From Akanthomyces muscarius (taxonomy: Eukaryota > Ascomycota > Sordariomycetes > Hypocreales > Cordycipitaceae), in contig NC_079243.1 of NCBI RefSeq assembly GCF_028009165.1, forward strand, positions 2,418,001-2,482,000: DNA of 64,000 nucleotides, in the 5' to 3' direction. The notes under the pieces were generated by a model, which saw only the letters and a program-made list of their open reading frames with translations, made no database searches and had not been told where the DNA came from. The translations under genes and the position numbers were made by a program. The stretch's first letter is position 1, and the number at the start of each line of letters is the position of its first letter. Below, in pieces: positions 11,125 through 22,764 of this stretch.

Positions 11125-13620
11125 ATGAGCAATCAATATCGCTCTACAGACTCCAACAGAAGCCTAGAAAGGGAGCGCAAGCGGGCCGCTCGGGCGTACG
11201 TTTCTGGCCATCACAGCTAGTTTTCTTCACTGCTAATGAATGCCACTGCAGGTGTGACACTTGTCGTCGCCAAAAAGAGCGTTGCGACGGCGGCGTACCT
11301 TGCCGGAGATGTTTTCGTCTAGGGCGCCAGTGTGAGTTCACTGGAGATGTCGGGGGCATGCCTGGGCCGAGCCGGCGCATGATGGCGAGGCGGCCACCTT
11401 CGTCGGTGCCTGCGACGCACACCGCCAGCAGCCAGAGGGACGTCGGCCACGGCTCCTCGGCGCAGCAAAAGCGGCTGGAATATCTTGAGAGAATCGTACG
11501 CAGCCACGCTGGGTCCGAGACGCCGCTGGATCTGGACACGCTACGGAACCTGGCAGAGGAGGCAGACAGCCAACGGAGTCCATCCATCACATCACACGAA
11601 GACGAAGTGGACAAGTCCATTACCATGCAATCTCTCGACGGTAACGTAACACGTAAGCTCTAATATTTCGGTCACTTCCCTGTCATAGATGCTAATCTGA
11701 TGCAGATTACTCGGGCGAATTCTCGCATTGGAATTTTTCCATGCGCATCAAAGACTGGCTTGACCAGAGCGTAGCACGACAAGGTCATAGTGTATGCATT
11801 GGCGTCAAATTCCTCCTGGTCTGCGAGTACTAACTAGAACAGGAGCAAAGCCCAAAGCCGTCCATAGTGTTTGACGAGTATTATCGACCCGACGAGCTTC
11901 GGTCCCCGGCTGGTTCGCTCGTGCCGCTGTCTTCGCTGCCGCCACGCTCAATAACGGATTTTCTCATCCACTGCTTCTTCCAGCACGCAGAAGCCAACTA
12001 CAGCTTCGTCGACAGAGAGTGGCTATGCGGCCAGGTGGATATTGTGTACGAGAATCCAATGTCTCTTTCAAATAGAGACATTGGGACCCTTTCGATGATG
12101 TTCACAATACTCGCCATCGGCACTCAATATGCATATCTCGAGTCCATAGCAGAGGGCAGCGCTGCAGCCTCTGCAAGTGATTCGAAGAAATTCAGCGAAG
12201 ATGCGGTCGGCATTCAGTTCTACCGAAAGGCTGCCCATCTTTTGCCAGAGGTCATCGCAGCCTCGTCGCTAGAGAGCGTGCAGGCATGCCTGCTGATGGG
12301 CATATATACACTCCCGGTGGACGCGTCCGGCCTCGCATATATATATTTGAACCTGGCGTTGAAACTGGCAATACAGAATGGCATGCACCGAAAGCATCCC
12401 GCCAACGACATAGATGCGCGCATCCGCGAAACCAGGAATCGTGTTTGGTGGGCTCTTTACACTATTGAGCAGTACGTACCATGCAAGGTCTTTCGCCTCC
12501 GCATTTTCTGGTCCTGGGGTTATTAACATTCAATAGGCGCGTTGGTATATTTCACGGTCGTCCAATCTCCATCGCAAGCGTGGATGTTGATGCCGACCTG
12601 CCCGCTCCAATGCCCAGGCCGACGCTTGCATTCAGAAATCCCGAGTTGTTGCTCACCAGCATACAGCTCAACCAGTATCTGTCAAAAGTGGCGCACATAA
12701 TGTGAGTATTCTGTAAGATTCACTAGGCGTAGTCACTGACGATAGACTGCAGGACCAACTTGCGCACGCTCCCAAAAACAGAAACTTCAGATTGCGTCAA
12801 GAAGCTCGCTCAGCTTCAGGCTGAGCTAGTCAAATGGTGGGGAGGTCTTGAGAACGCCGCTTTCTACAACAATGAGCAGCCAAGTTCAGGCCCATTCCGG
12901 CCGAGGATGCATCTGAGGCTGGAATACTGCATGGTGCGAATGTTTCTCGGCAGAATCTTTATTCTACCGCAAGATGGCCCGCTAGACAGCGGTAATCGCT
13001 CGACGCCCTCATCCGACACGACGTCCAGAAGCCCACGCTCTACTCTTGTGCACGACTGCGCTGAGGCAGCACTGTCGGTCATTGATGCGTGCCGCGTCAT
13101 TGCAAGGACCGTCGGGCTGGCGCGGTCGTCGTACACGGAGTTCAGCTCGTGTCGCGCAGCGCTCCTGGTCATCACCACGCAGTGCCTGACACAAAATACG
13201 GACCGGTTCCGGCAAGCCCTGCGCGACGGCGTGGTAATGCTCAAGGACATGTCGTCGGGGAGCCAGTCGTGGCACTCGGAGGCCTCGTTGATCGAAGCGT
13301 TTGAGCGGGCGATTGCGAGCATGAACACGCGCCATCCTGGCGTTGGTGGTGCACCCGCCGATGCTGAAGAGTCGGATTACGCCAAGTTTAAGAAATGGGA
13401 GCAAATGATGCAGAAGTATCCGTCGGCGACACAGTCGACAGCCAGCATTGTCGCGTCGGAGGACATGGCGCCTCAGGGCTGGAGACCAGCGGAGGCGGCG
13501 TGGCGAGAGGACAACACGCTGATGCCGTCGTGCACGCCGTTCTTTGGGGTAGATGGGAATTTTGCGGCGTTTCCGGATAGCTTGGATGAGCTGCCGTCTT
13601 TTTTGGATACTAATTTTTAA
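11125..13620 (+). CDS. Zn2Cys6 transcription factor, candidate regulator of the GABA genes
   Basis: Fungal binuclear zinc-cluster regulator of 739 residues from six exons: 11125-11195, 11252-11652, 11706-11791, 11843-12471, 12537-12701 and 12753-13620; every junction keeps frame. The first intron lies just before the zinc cluster. The cluster has cysteines at residues 25, 28, 35, 41, 44 and 51 (CDTCRRQKERC, then CRRCFRLGRQC), spacing C-x2-C-x6-C-x5-C-x2-C-x6-C, preceded by a basic ERERKRAAR stretch. Residues about 200-450 match the fungal-specific regulatory domain (LIHCFFQHAEANYSFVDREW; RNRVWWALYTIEQ; GRPISI). It is co-directional with the aminotransferase and next to it, so a role as pathway activator is inferred from context only. 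Confidence 0.9.
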
Positions 13621-15041
13621 AGCTCCTCGTTGGATTGATAGAACGCCGGCCGCCATTATTTGGTAGGAACTGCACATAGGTAATGATTTACGATGACATG
13701 TGTACGCTCCCATTGCGAGACATGTTGGCTGTGTCCGTGTCACGGGGAGTAGAAAAAAAAAGACGCCAGCGGCGAGACTGTTGGTTATAGAAAAAGAAAA
13801 AGCTTAAAGGAGAATAAGAGAAAGCATTGCCACCGTTCATGGGAGCGGCAACGTGGATGGTGTGGCGAGCGGAGACGGCGGTCTGAGCTGCAGGCCCGCG
13901 GCGCCGCCCTGCAGGCTTCGTGGGGATGAGGAGAACAAGAGAGAATAAGAACAATACGCAGGGCAGCGCCCACAAGCAGCTCCTCCACATGCAGGGCTTG
14001 TGCCACCCATTCAATTCATTCTCTGACACATATGCGCTGCAACGCCAGATGCACCTTCAAGCCATGCTGCGTGCCTACTGAACCTATTAGAATCATTATG
14101 CTGCTGGACTCTCTATTATATCATCTGCCCTTTCTCTCACTCTATTTCCGCAAGACATCCAGCCATTTACAGTATAAAGACAGACAGCGCACCAAGTGAC
14201 GCTAAGAAGCGTCTTACTAATATAGCGTAAAACTTTTAGTATAGCTATTATAAGTAAGATAAAATACCTTTAGAAAGAATAGGAAGAATAGGAAGAATAG
14301 GAAGAATAGAAAAATTAAGGAAATCTGTTCGTCTGGTGATGTGGCCAGCACGTCTGTGGCGCATCCGTTTGCTGGCAGATGCTGCAGGCTACTGGCTGCT
14401 GGGACGCTAAACCCAACGCAGCCTGAATTTGCAAAGGGCTGAAGACATGGAAGAGCGTCTACTGGTACGACGGAATGCCCCTGCTGCCTCCGCAAACAGA
14501 TCTTTGTCGCTTTGTCGTCCGTCCCGTCAGCCGTCCACCTTGCATCGCGCATCAGTCAATTCGCTTCTTCAGAGAGCAAGGCAGTCGCCGCGCCCCCCGT
14601 ACCGCACCATTTCGTCACCCCAGCCTGTCCTCGTCCTCGTCAGCCTCGTCTCCACAGCCTCCTATCGCTGCCCCGCTGGCCTCTTGCGCATCGATTGCGC
14701 GCGTCATCATCACATGCACTGCATCAGCACCCTCCGTCTAGCCTATCTACTACCGCATGGCCTGGTAGCCCGCTAGCGAGAATCTTCTCAGCTTGTTTCC
14801 CTAGGCCACCATCAGCCGCCAACAGCAGCAAAGGCGCCACCACGGCTGCGCCGGATTTGTTAGCTCGCAAACGAGCCCTCTACCGGCAGGAGTCAACACG
14901 CACCCTTTCCTTTCCTGAGGCCTCGTACACGACTCGTCCCCGGGCCCCTCGTCGGCAGCCCACAGCGACCCTAACAACTGCCAGCCCCGGACCAGTCGGC
15001 TCTGCCATGCCGCTGCGATAACGCCTTCCGCACTCATCATC
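13621..15041. other. Intergenic region upstream of the NT-C2 gene
   Basis: About 1.4 kb without a supported gene. It includes polypurine tandem repeats at 14273-14309 and a CT-rich, probably 5' untranslated, stretch before 15042. Open frames at 14429-15021 look like non-coding GC-rich sequence. Confidence 0.55.
14273..14309. repeat. Short tandem repeat GAAGAATAG
   Basis: Three exact copies of the 9-base unit GAAGAATAG (14283-14291, 14292-14300, 14301-14309), preceded by a near copy. It is a polypurine microsatellite in intergenic DNA. Confidence 0.9.
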
Positions 15042-16653
15042 ATGTCTTCTCTGAGTAAGCCGAAATGGACCCCGTTTCCTTCTTCATCGCACAAATATAG
15101 CTGCATTCACCCCTTGTTCTATTGCCTCACGTCTTCGAATGCACTGAGGCGGCTGCGAAACCCCTACGTTCTATGCCCCAGCCCGACTGCCTCTCTCGTC
15201 TAGCCAGCCTTGACATTCGCTAACATGCACCTACCAACAGTTGGCAAAAGTCGCAAGGTATGTTGACCACGTCAGGCGTCCGGCTCATCCTCATTCGCTA
15301 ACGCCCTGTCGCATAGCCAAAATTTGAGCTTCATCTCAAAGTAAGCTAATCTCAGGCCATCACTCGGCCGTCTCAGAAACTAACAGCTCACAGATATATG
15401 ACCTGAACAATGTTCCGCTGGTCAACGGCAACTCATACATAAAATGGCATCTCTCCCATTCCATGCACGCCGAGCATCGTGGGCGCACCGGCAAATGCCC
15501 CATCGCAAACCACAGAGTCGATTATGATTTCAGCAAAATCGTATCCTCTATTCGCATATCCATTGACAAGAACAACATGCTCTCCGAGTGTCCCTTTGAG
15601 CTCGAGGTTCTGCAAGAATTTGCCCATGCCGAAAAAATAACCCTCGGCCATGTCAAACTGAATCTCAGCGAATTTGTCGAGGAGAGCGAGCCGTACAGCA
15701 AAGATGCCTTGTCCCCTCCCAGGATTCGGAAGCAAAGTACGGGCGGAAGCAGCATCAGCCTTTCAAGCTCAAACCGTCGAGCTAGTTCAGAGAGCCGCCC
15801 TGCACAAGAAGGCATCATTCGAAGATATCTCATGCAGGACAGCAAGATCAATAGCACCCTCAAGATTGGCATTCTCATGATTCAAATCGACGGCGAGCGC
15901 AATTTTGCTGCGCCTTCTCTTAAAACTGCTCCTGTTTTTGGCGGTATTGCTGGATTCATGGATCCCAACCAGATCGAAGACGAAACTGGGCGTAAGTAGC
16001 AAATCCAACCTGTGCGACACGAATACTAACGCGTCATTCAACCAGCCATGCCCAGCTTTAGCAAAAATCGAGACAATGCCGAAGTTCAGGACCTCTATCG
16101 CCGCACATTGGCTGCATCGTGGTCGAAACAGCCAGCGCAGCTTCCTGCCGATGAGTGCATCGAAGATATCTTTGCCGGCGGCAACGGTTGGAAGGCTCCC
16201 AAGACGGGGTCTGCTAAGCGCGATCCGTCCTCCTCCAATACAGACCCCGAGGACTTGGAGGTTGACGATCTAGGCAACAACGGTACCCTGCGCCCTTCTG
16301 ATTTCCGCCGCCTTGGTATTAGCAATCATCGTCGACACCACAGTGCCTCCTCTGACAAAAGTGTCTCCACTGTCACCGGCGGTGGACATCATCGCAACTC
16401 TCCTAGCCCCCGCAAGTCCCGCACTCCGCTCAACAGCCGCCAGTCTTCACACGTGGACGAAGACCACCATGCTGCCCGCAGCAGCCGCAGCGATAGCATG
16501 GCCAGTCTTGTCCCAACATTGGGCAGCAGTTCAGGAACGGAGAATAATGGACGAGAACCGAGCTACAAGCACCAGCGTGAGGTTGGTGAAGATGAGCTTC
16601 GCGATGATTTCGTGGCATGGCATCTTCCTGGGCAGGAAGGTCTTGCCGCATAA
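15042..16653 (+). CDS. NT-type C2 domain protein (EEIG1/EHBP1 N-terminal-like)
   Basis: Five exons, 15042-15054, 15241-15257, 15317-15340, 15394-15991 and 16046-16653, give 419 residues. The first three exons are tiny (13, 17 and 24 nt) but splice into KPKFELHLKIYDLNNVPLV, the first strands of an NT-C2 domain (residues about 8-185). Its later strands include VDYDFSKIVSSIRISID, FELEVLQEF, GHVKLNLSEFVE and ILMIQIDG. NT-C2 domains usually bind membranes or small GTPase-linked partners. After residue 210 the protein is Ser/Arg/His-rich and probably disordered, with SPSPRKSRTP. The function in fungi is not established. The start rests on the conserved exon chain, as the ATG at 15042 is the only one that splices in frame. 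Confidence 0.85.
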
Positions 16654-17162
16654 ATGAGAAGGACAAGTCTTTAAGCATCTTCTCAGTGTCTTTTTCTCTT
16701 TTTAATAGCTGGTGCAAACGGAGTTTTAACGGTACCAACAATGGTAACTGGGCAGGTGGGAAAACAGCTTTACTGGATTGGCGGGTTTTTGAGTCATAAT
16801 TAGCGGCTTGTTTGACCTTGTTGTTCCTTCTGTTGATATATTTGAAATGGAAAAGATTCGTCATTTATTTCTATAAAATTAAAGCCGCTTTTTAAGTTCC
16901 CTTTCTATATTTTTAAAGTATTTATAGTTTTTTCATATAAGTGTTCGTACCATCGACGTTACTTTCCTTGTAGGTTTCCCTTGTCCTGATGATCTATTGT
17001 GGATATTTCCATCATCTTCCTTAAATGTCCTACATCTTCGTATTCTGCCTATCCACCTTAGTTTCCTTATTCTCCTTGCTTCCCTTGTTTCCCTTACTTT
17101 TCGTATTTTCTCTCTTTTCCTCAATTTTTATTATTCGCCTTAATTTCCGTGGTGAGGCTTAC
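16654..17162. other. Convergent intergenic region
   Basis: About 500 bases between the 3' ends of the NT-C2 gene and ssz1. It is AT-rich and then strongly T/C-rich (17040-17150). No gene is supported. Confidence 0.6.
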
Positions 17163-18919
17163 CTAAGCCGTAATAGTGCCACGAACACCGCCTTTACCGC
17201 CGACCTCACGCGCGGTGATGGTGACGCTGAGGTCACCGAGGACGTTAATGGTGACCTCAACCTTGCTGGCGGCGCCAGCCTTGACGCCCTTGACAGCAGC
17301 CTCGGCAAGAGGCGAGCCAATCTTCCAGAGCTTCTCGCGCGTCTCCTCGTCCTCCTCCTCGCTGTCAAAGTCCGAATCGTCGTCATCGCCGTTTTGCTCG
17401 GGCTTGGGTTCAGCCTTGGTGACCTTGATGTGCGTGCCGCCCTCGACGACCTTGATGAGGACATCGCCGCCGTTCTTGGGGGCGGCAACGTGGATGGTGC
17501 GGCGGGCGGGGACGGCAGTCTCGGCCTGCATGACGGGGGTGAATGTCTCGCCATCGGCACCGACAGTGACAACACCAATGGCGTTGGTAATGTGCTTGAC
17601 GGTGGTGACGGCGGCGTGGGTCGACTGCTCAATATCGGCGGCTTCGTACTCCTGGATCAGCGAAGCCTGCAGGGCTGCGCCGCGGGCCTGCAGCTCAGAA
17701 GGGTTGATGGCGACGGCGCTGGTGGCGGGAGCCAGGACGGTGGTCGTCTCGGGGAAGATGTTGGCCAGGTTGTTGGCGACACGGGGGGTGTGAGAGGTAC
17801 CACCGCACATGATGACCTCGTCGACGTCGAGGACGTCGAGCTCGGCCTTCTTGACGGCGCTCTCGACCAGACGGTTGAAGCCCTCAAAGACCTTGCGGGC
17901 CACCATCTCGTAGCGGATGCGGTTGATGGTGGAGGAAAAGTCGAAGCCGTCAGCCAGGCTCTCAACGGAGAACTGGGCGTTGGTGCCGAGAGAAAGGGCC
18001 TTCTTGGTGGCCTCGGACTCGAGACGCAGCTTGGCGAGGGAGCGAGCGTTGCTGCGAGGGTCAACCTCGTGCTTCTTGATGAATTCCTTGGCGAAGTGGT
18101 CCATAAGCGCGTTGTCGAGGTGGACGCCGGCAAAGTCGTAGTCGTGGACGGTGGCGAGGATGGTGTACATGCCACCGCGCGAGGCGACGACGGTCACATC
18201 GGAGCGGGTGCCGCCGAGATCAGCGACGACGACAATTTTGTCGCTGATGACGGCCTCCTTGCGGGCATCATAGGCGAGGACGGCGGCAACGGGCTCGGAG
18301 ACGAGCTGCAGCACCTCGAGGCCGGCGGCGTTGGCAGCCTTGGTCAGGGCTTCACGCTGCTTGTCGGTGAAGTTGGTGGGGACGGTGATGACGGTTGAGG
18401 TGACGGTCTTGCCGAGGTAGTCAGAGGCCGAGGTGACGAGGCGGCGAAGGTATCGGGTAGCGGCGTCGTCAATGGAGACGGTAGAGAGCTCGACTTCCTC
18501 ATCGTCTTCGCCCTGGGGCTTGTCCTTCACCGTGAAGGAGACGTGCCCAGAGACATCTTTGGGGTGGGCGGCGGCGTGGCAATGCGTGGGGTCAATCGAC
18601 TTGAAGCTATCTCACGGGTCAGTTTCGTGTCGGGTACGATGCCCGCGGCGCATTGGTGTTCAAGGACATACTCTTTGCCGAGAAAGTCGCGGAAGTAGGC
18701 AATCGTGTTGCTGGGGTTGCGGACGAGGAAGGCCTTGGCCTGGGCACCGTAGTACTCGTCGCCGTCGACGTAGGAGAGAACGGTAGGGATTTGACGGTCA
18801 CCGTCTTCGTTGGCAATGACCTCGGCCTTGTCGTCGACAGTATAGGCAATGGAACTGTTTGAGTTGCCAAAAGTGATGCCGATGACCACACGGTCGTTGG
18901 GGTCAACTGGCGCAACCAT
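17163..18919 (-). CDS. ssz1: Ssz1, Hsp70-like subunit of the ribosome-associated complex (RAC)
   Basis: Atypical Hsp70 that pairs with the J-protein zuotin on ribosomes and helps fold nascent chains. Two exons, 18919-18672 and 18606-17163, give 563 residues (one 65 bp intron; the join restores FRDFLGKD-FKSIDPTHCHAA). The nucleotide-binding domain covers about residues 10-390: phosphate-1 ITFGNSNSSIAYTVDD, phosphate-2 VVADLGGTRSDVTVVA and adenosine motif VIMCGGTSHTPRV. The C-terminal region is short, with an acidic DDDDSDFDSEEEDEET linker and an end motif NVLGDLSVTITAREVGGKGG, which identifies Ssz1 rather than canonical Hsp70 with its full substrate domain and EEVD tail. The long plus-strand frame over this gene is an antisense shadow. 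Confidence 0.95.
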
Positions 18920-19909
18920 TATGACAGGTGTGATGGGTGGAATAGGACGGAATAAGGAAAATAAGAAAAACAGCAGCAGCAACAAAAACAGGCTGCGAAG
19001 AGTAGACAGAGCCTGCAGTATATACAAGGCAAGAGGTGTGGCGGAGGAGAAGGTGTTTTTGAGGGCGGTGATGGTCGATTTGGCCTGGTGGATGGTGGGG
19101 GCCTCAAAAAAAAATTCAGAGGCTACCGGACCTGCTTTTTGCCTCGCCTATGTCTGGCTGCTGGCTGGCGGGCGGGCGTTGGCCAGATCCACTATCTGAT
19201 TGCACCTTTGTGGGTTGGCTATCGATAAGCTCTTTTCGTGTAGACAAACAATCGCAGTACTCTTTATGGTTTCGCTGTGAATTTTTTCTTCTTCTTATTT
19301 TTTTTCCTTGTTCTTCCTTAATTTCCTTCCATACTAAGAGTCTCGCTAACAGCTTTGGCCTTTCCTGGTATCATCAACCGTAGGTGCTACGGAATGGCAG
19401 TCTGGAAGGTCAAGTGGAAACCGTCAAAGAAGCTCTCAAATACAGATCCCCATCCAAGGCCAGTCCTAATTCCTCCCCACGTTCAATTATTTGATTTGTT
19501 GACAACGAAGAGCACTGCAATTGTCTATCTAGTTTGAAGTCTAAGTTCATATCTACCGAAACTATGGTTGAAGCCCTCGGAGACGTTGTGGACTTGGTGC
19601 GGTCTCGAGCGTCAACAAGATTGAGCATACCAATGCTTTATTGCTAGACAAGTTGCTTACAGCTACATACTCAAGAGCTATATCGGTATAAGACCATCTT
19701 TCTATTGACTATGTCTCAATCGCAGTCCCGTAGTGGCGCCAGCCTCCGTCTCAGAGCCACCGCGTGGGACCTGTTCGAAAGCTATAAAAGCAAGCTTCCC
19801 GTCCTCATATGAAAGTACATGTCCTTTTCATATCTTCCTATCACGTCTATTGTATTAGGCATATTCCACAGCGTCCTTTTTCAGTCACCTAAATACTCCA
19901 TACGCAGAA
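18920..19909. promoter_or_regulatory. Divergent intergenic region between ssz1 and the F-box gene
   Basis: About 990 bases containing the promoters of both flanking genes. A CT-rich tract (18940-19020, minus-strand sense) fits the 5' leader of ssz1. No individual factor sites are claimed. Confidence 0.45.
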
Positions 19910-21070
19910 ATGTCATACCTCAACTCCGTCGCTGGCCTGCTTGCCGTTGGCCGCGACAGAACACCCAAACCCCCACAAGACTTGCTCCCCAATCTCGCCC
20001 TTGACATAATCCTAGTAGTAGCGGATCATCTTCCCCTACTGGGCCTGCTCCATCTCGCGCAGACCTGCTCACGCCTGCGCGAAAAGCTGCTCAAGCGTCT
20101 GCGGCTCGAGGCCCGGCGCGCCTCGAAGCAAGAGCTGCTTGAGTGTCTGACAGTGGCCGCACAAGCTTGCCCCGACGCCTGGGTCTGCCAGGAGTGTATT
20201 ACCATGCATGCTGCAGACTATAGTGACACACCGCATCGGCGAGCGCTGGCGTGTCCCCGGCTTCGCTACATTCCCTTGCACTCCACCCCTCGCGACGGCG
20301 ACAACGACGACGACGACGACTACCAGCTGCATCACCACCATGTCCAGCTGGCTCTCAAGTACAGCCGGCTGAAGAATCCAACAGAGAAGCAGAGGGCGTA
20401 CCTGCAGCAGCTCTTGGCGCCACACGCGCGCACGCGCTTTCGCATCAATCCGCACGACGCGCGCGGCAACCTGCTGAAAGCCTCGTATATCCTGACGCCC
20501 AAGATTGTCATGGGCCGGTATGTGCGAATGTCCACCTGGACATTTTCGCAGTGGCCAAAGCAGCCTTCTGTCGAAAATGCTGGAGCTTTTGCGCTGTGCT
20601 GTCACCTGCCCAGCGCGCCGGTGAGCTGTACCGAGGACGGCCTAGTCACACCCCGACGGCACGACTCGCAGCTGGTCAATGCACTGTGCCGGGTCTTTTC
20701 GTGCGAGCATTTCTCTTTGGGCCATTATTTCTTCTGCGCTGTCGAATTTCAAGTCAAGCTCGATCGCCGAGGCAAGAGGCTGACAATCGAGGCGTGGCAG
20801 GATCTCGGGCCAGAAGGCTCCGTCTATCATGCCAACTGGCGAACGGCGGCGTGGGACAGTCGCCAGCACAGCATCGTCGAGCACATGGTCCAGAATAGGC
20901 TCCTCGGCTCGGAACGAAGCCCGTTTCAGGAATTATATGAGGAATCGGGCCCATCCACGTCCGATGATGAGGACGGGGGTGAACAGAACTGGTCTGCAGG
21001 GTCTGACTCTTGGGCCAACCGGTACATCTCCCACTCGAGGTTATATCACCCGCTTCAGAAAGCAGAATAA
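19910..21070 (+). CDS. F-box-like protein
   Basis: Single exon, 386 residues. Residues about 22-60 (LLPNLALDIILVVADHLPLL, then LLHLAQTCSRLREKL) match the fungal F-box pattern: a Pro-led LP-x-L-x2-I-x2-Y/H-L helix followed by L-x-L-x-T-CR-x-L. F-box proteins recruit substrates to SCF ubiquitin ligases through Skp1. The rest has no recognised substrate domain, but it has an early cysteine/histidine segment (WVCQECITMHAADY), an Asp run (DNDDDDDY) and a Ser/Asp-rich acidic tail. The target is unknown. Confidence 0.75.
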   Translation: MSYLNSVAGLLAVGRDRTPKPPQDLLPNLALDIILVVADHLPLLGLLHLAQTCSRLREKLLKRLRLEARRASKQELLECLTVAAQACPDAWVCQECITMHAADYSDTPHRRALACPRLRYIPLHSTPRDGDNDDDDDYQLHHHHVQLALKYSRLKNPTEKQRAYLQQLLAPHARTRFRINPHDARGNLLKASYILTPKIVMGRYVRMSTWTFSQWPKQPSVENAGAFALCCHLPSAPVSCTEDGLVTPRRHDSQLVNALCRVFSCEHFSLGHYFFCAVEFQVKLDRRGKRLTIEAWQDLGPEGSVYHANWRTAAWDSRQHSIVEHMVQNRLLGSERSPFQELYEESGPSTSDDEDGGEQNWSAGSDSWANRYISHSRLYHPLQKAE

Positions 21071-21329
21071 CAACCAGTTCTCTAGAGCCTTGAAATGTAC
21101 AACGCCCGAAATTATCAAGCTTCTTAATTAGTTTATCTTAGCAAGTGAAACTCTATTCATTCATGATCTCCTATTTGCACAGTAACAACACGTGACGCTA
21201 TTGGCTCGGCGCCAACACCCTGTTCGCCACTTTATCGATAAGCGCCGTTTTGCATTTCTTGCTACCAGCTTCAGTGACTACCATTAACCATCATACACAG
21301 CAACCAGGTAATAAGCTTGGCCAAGCGCG

Positions 21330-22131
21330 ATGGCTTCACATACAATTGTCCTGCCGGGCGACACAATCGACGACGCCTTAATACCCACCCACCCCAAGAA
21401 GCCGCTGCGTCTCGGCCCCGGCCTGCGGCACGACCCCTCCACCAACGAGATCCTGCCGACCGTCGCGGGCCAGCTCGTCAGCGACCCCAACAAGAATGCG
21501 ATCCGCGTCGAGACGTCCACCGGGAGGGTACGCGATCCCCAAATTCCAAAGGGAGAAGTCGTAAGCCAGCGCCGGGCTAACCTTGAACCAGTACCTCCCC
21601 CGCGCGGGCGAGCTCGTCATCGGCACCGTCAGCAAGTCCGCCGCCGACGTCTACTACGTGCACCTCTCCGACTACACCGCGCCCGCCACGCTGCCGCAGT
21701 TGTCCTTTGAGGGCGCCACCAAGAAGACGCGCCCGGTCCTCGCGCCCGGCGCGCTCGTCTACGCGCGCGTCACCGTCGCCAACAAGCACATGGACGCCGA
21801 GCTCGAGTGCATGTCCTCGTCGACCGGCAAGTCCGAGGGGCTGGGCCCGTTGACAGGCGGCATGCTGTTCCCCGTCTCGCTGGGCCTGGCGCGGCGGCTC
21901 ATGATGCCGAAAGCCGCCGAGGCCGGCAGGGTCGTGGTGCTCGAGGCGCTGGCCGCCGCAGGCCTGCAGTTCGAGACGGCGACGGGGCGCAACGGGCGCT
22001 TCTGGGTCGACAGCGCCAGCGTCAAGACAGTGCTGGCCGTGGGGAGGGCGGTGCAGGAGACGGACGAGAGGATGCTGGGGGTGGAGGAGCAGCAGAAGCT
22101 CGTCAAGAGGTTGCTCAAGGAGCTGAGCTGA
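21330..22131 (+). CDS. rrp40: Exosome complex RNA-binding subunit Rrp40
   Basis: Cap subunit of the RNA exosome, the 3'-5' RNA processing and decay machine of nucleus and cytoplasm. Two exons, 21330-21527 and 21592-22131, encode 245 residues, near the 240 of yeast Rrp40; the 64 bp intron join gives TSTGR-YLPRAGELVIG. The N-terminal domain covers residues 1-65, with LPGDTIDDAL and RLGPGLRHD. An S1 domain follows (about 66-150: GELVIGTVSKSAADVYYVHLSD) and then a KH domain with the GRNGRFWVDS loop. All three canonical Rrp40 domains are present. Confidence 0.95.
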
Positions 22132-22764
22132 GAGGGAGCGGGAGAAAAGATACCATTGCTGATTCAGAGAAATTAAACATGTACATTTTTTTACGATTTC
22201 AAAAACGAGAGGTCATAGGAGAGCAGATCAGGCGGAATTGCAAGAATCGCCTTTACAAGAGTGTATTGGACATCGCATTATTGCCTTGACAAAAGAGGTA
22301 TAAGACATGACAGCACAATACTTGCTGTTTGAAGATGTTGTGACGTTGGTTTTCTTAATCGCTCAAGAAATACTAATGCTTAGTCCAAAACTTAAGCCAG
22401 CCATAAGGGCGCTTTACGCCCACTCTCACGGTATACCCTTCCAAACGCCAAGGCAAATTCTTTCCATGTTTGCCAAACCCTTTGCCCAAAAACAAATCCA
22501 GAATTCCCGTTCCCAAGCTGTAAAATGCCCAATAAAGATGGTGAAAAGTGTGCGAGTGTGTGAGTATATACAGGTTCAGAGAACAAATTTGCAAGCTGCA
22601 AGCAAAGTGTCAAACTGCATAGTAGTGCAGGGTCGTCAGACACTGCTTTAGTCATCAACGAGATAGCCAAGGCAAGAAAGGGTGTACAATAAAGCTCAAT
22701 GTGAGCCAAAAGACAAGCCAAACAAGGACGCAAAGTCCCCAAGTAGGACACCGTTATTCGTCGG
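22132..22764. other. Convergent intergenic region
   Basis: About 630 bases between the rrp40 stop and the decayed zinc-finger repeats downstream of the C2H2 gene. AT-rich; no gene supported. Confidence 0.55.

Noticed and set aside
17025..18398. 457-codon plus-strand open frame over ssz1
   Set aside because: It is exactly antisense to conserved Hsp70 coding sequence and its Gly/Asp/Val-rich translation is the usual GC-rich shadow.
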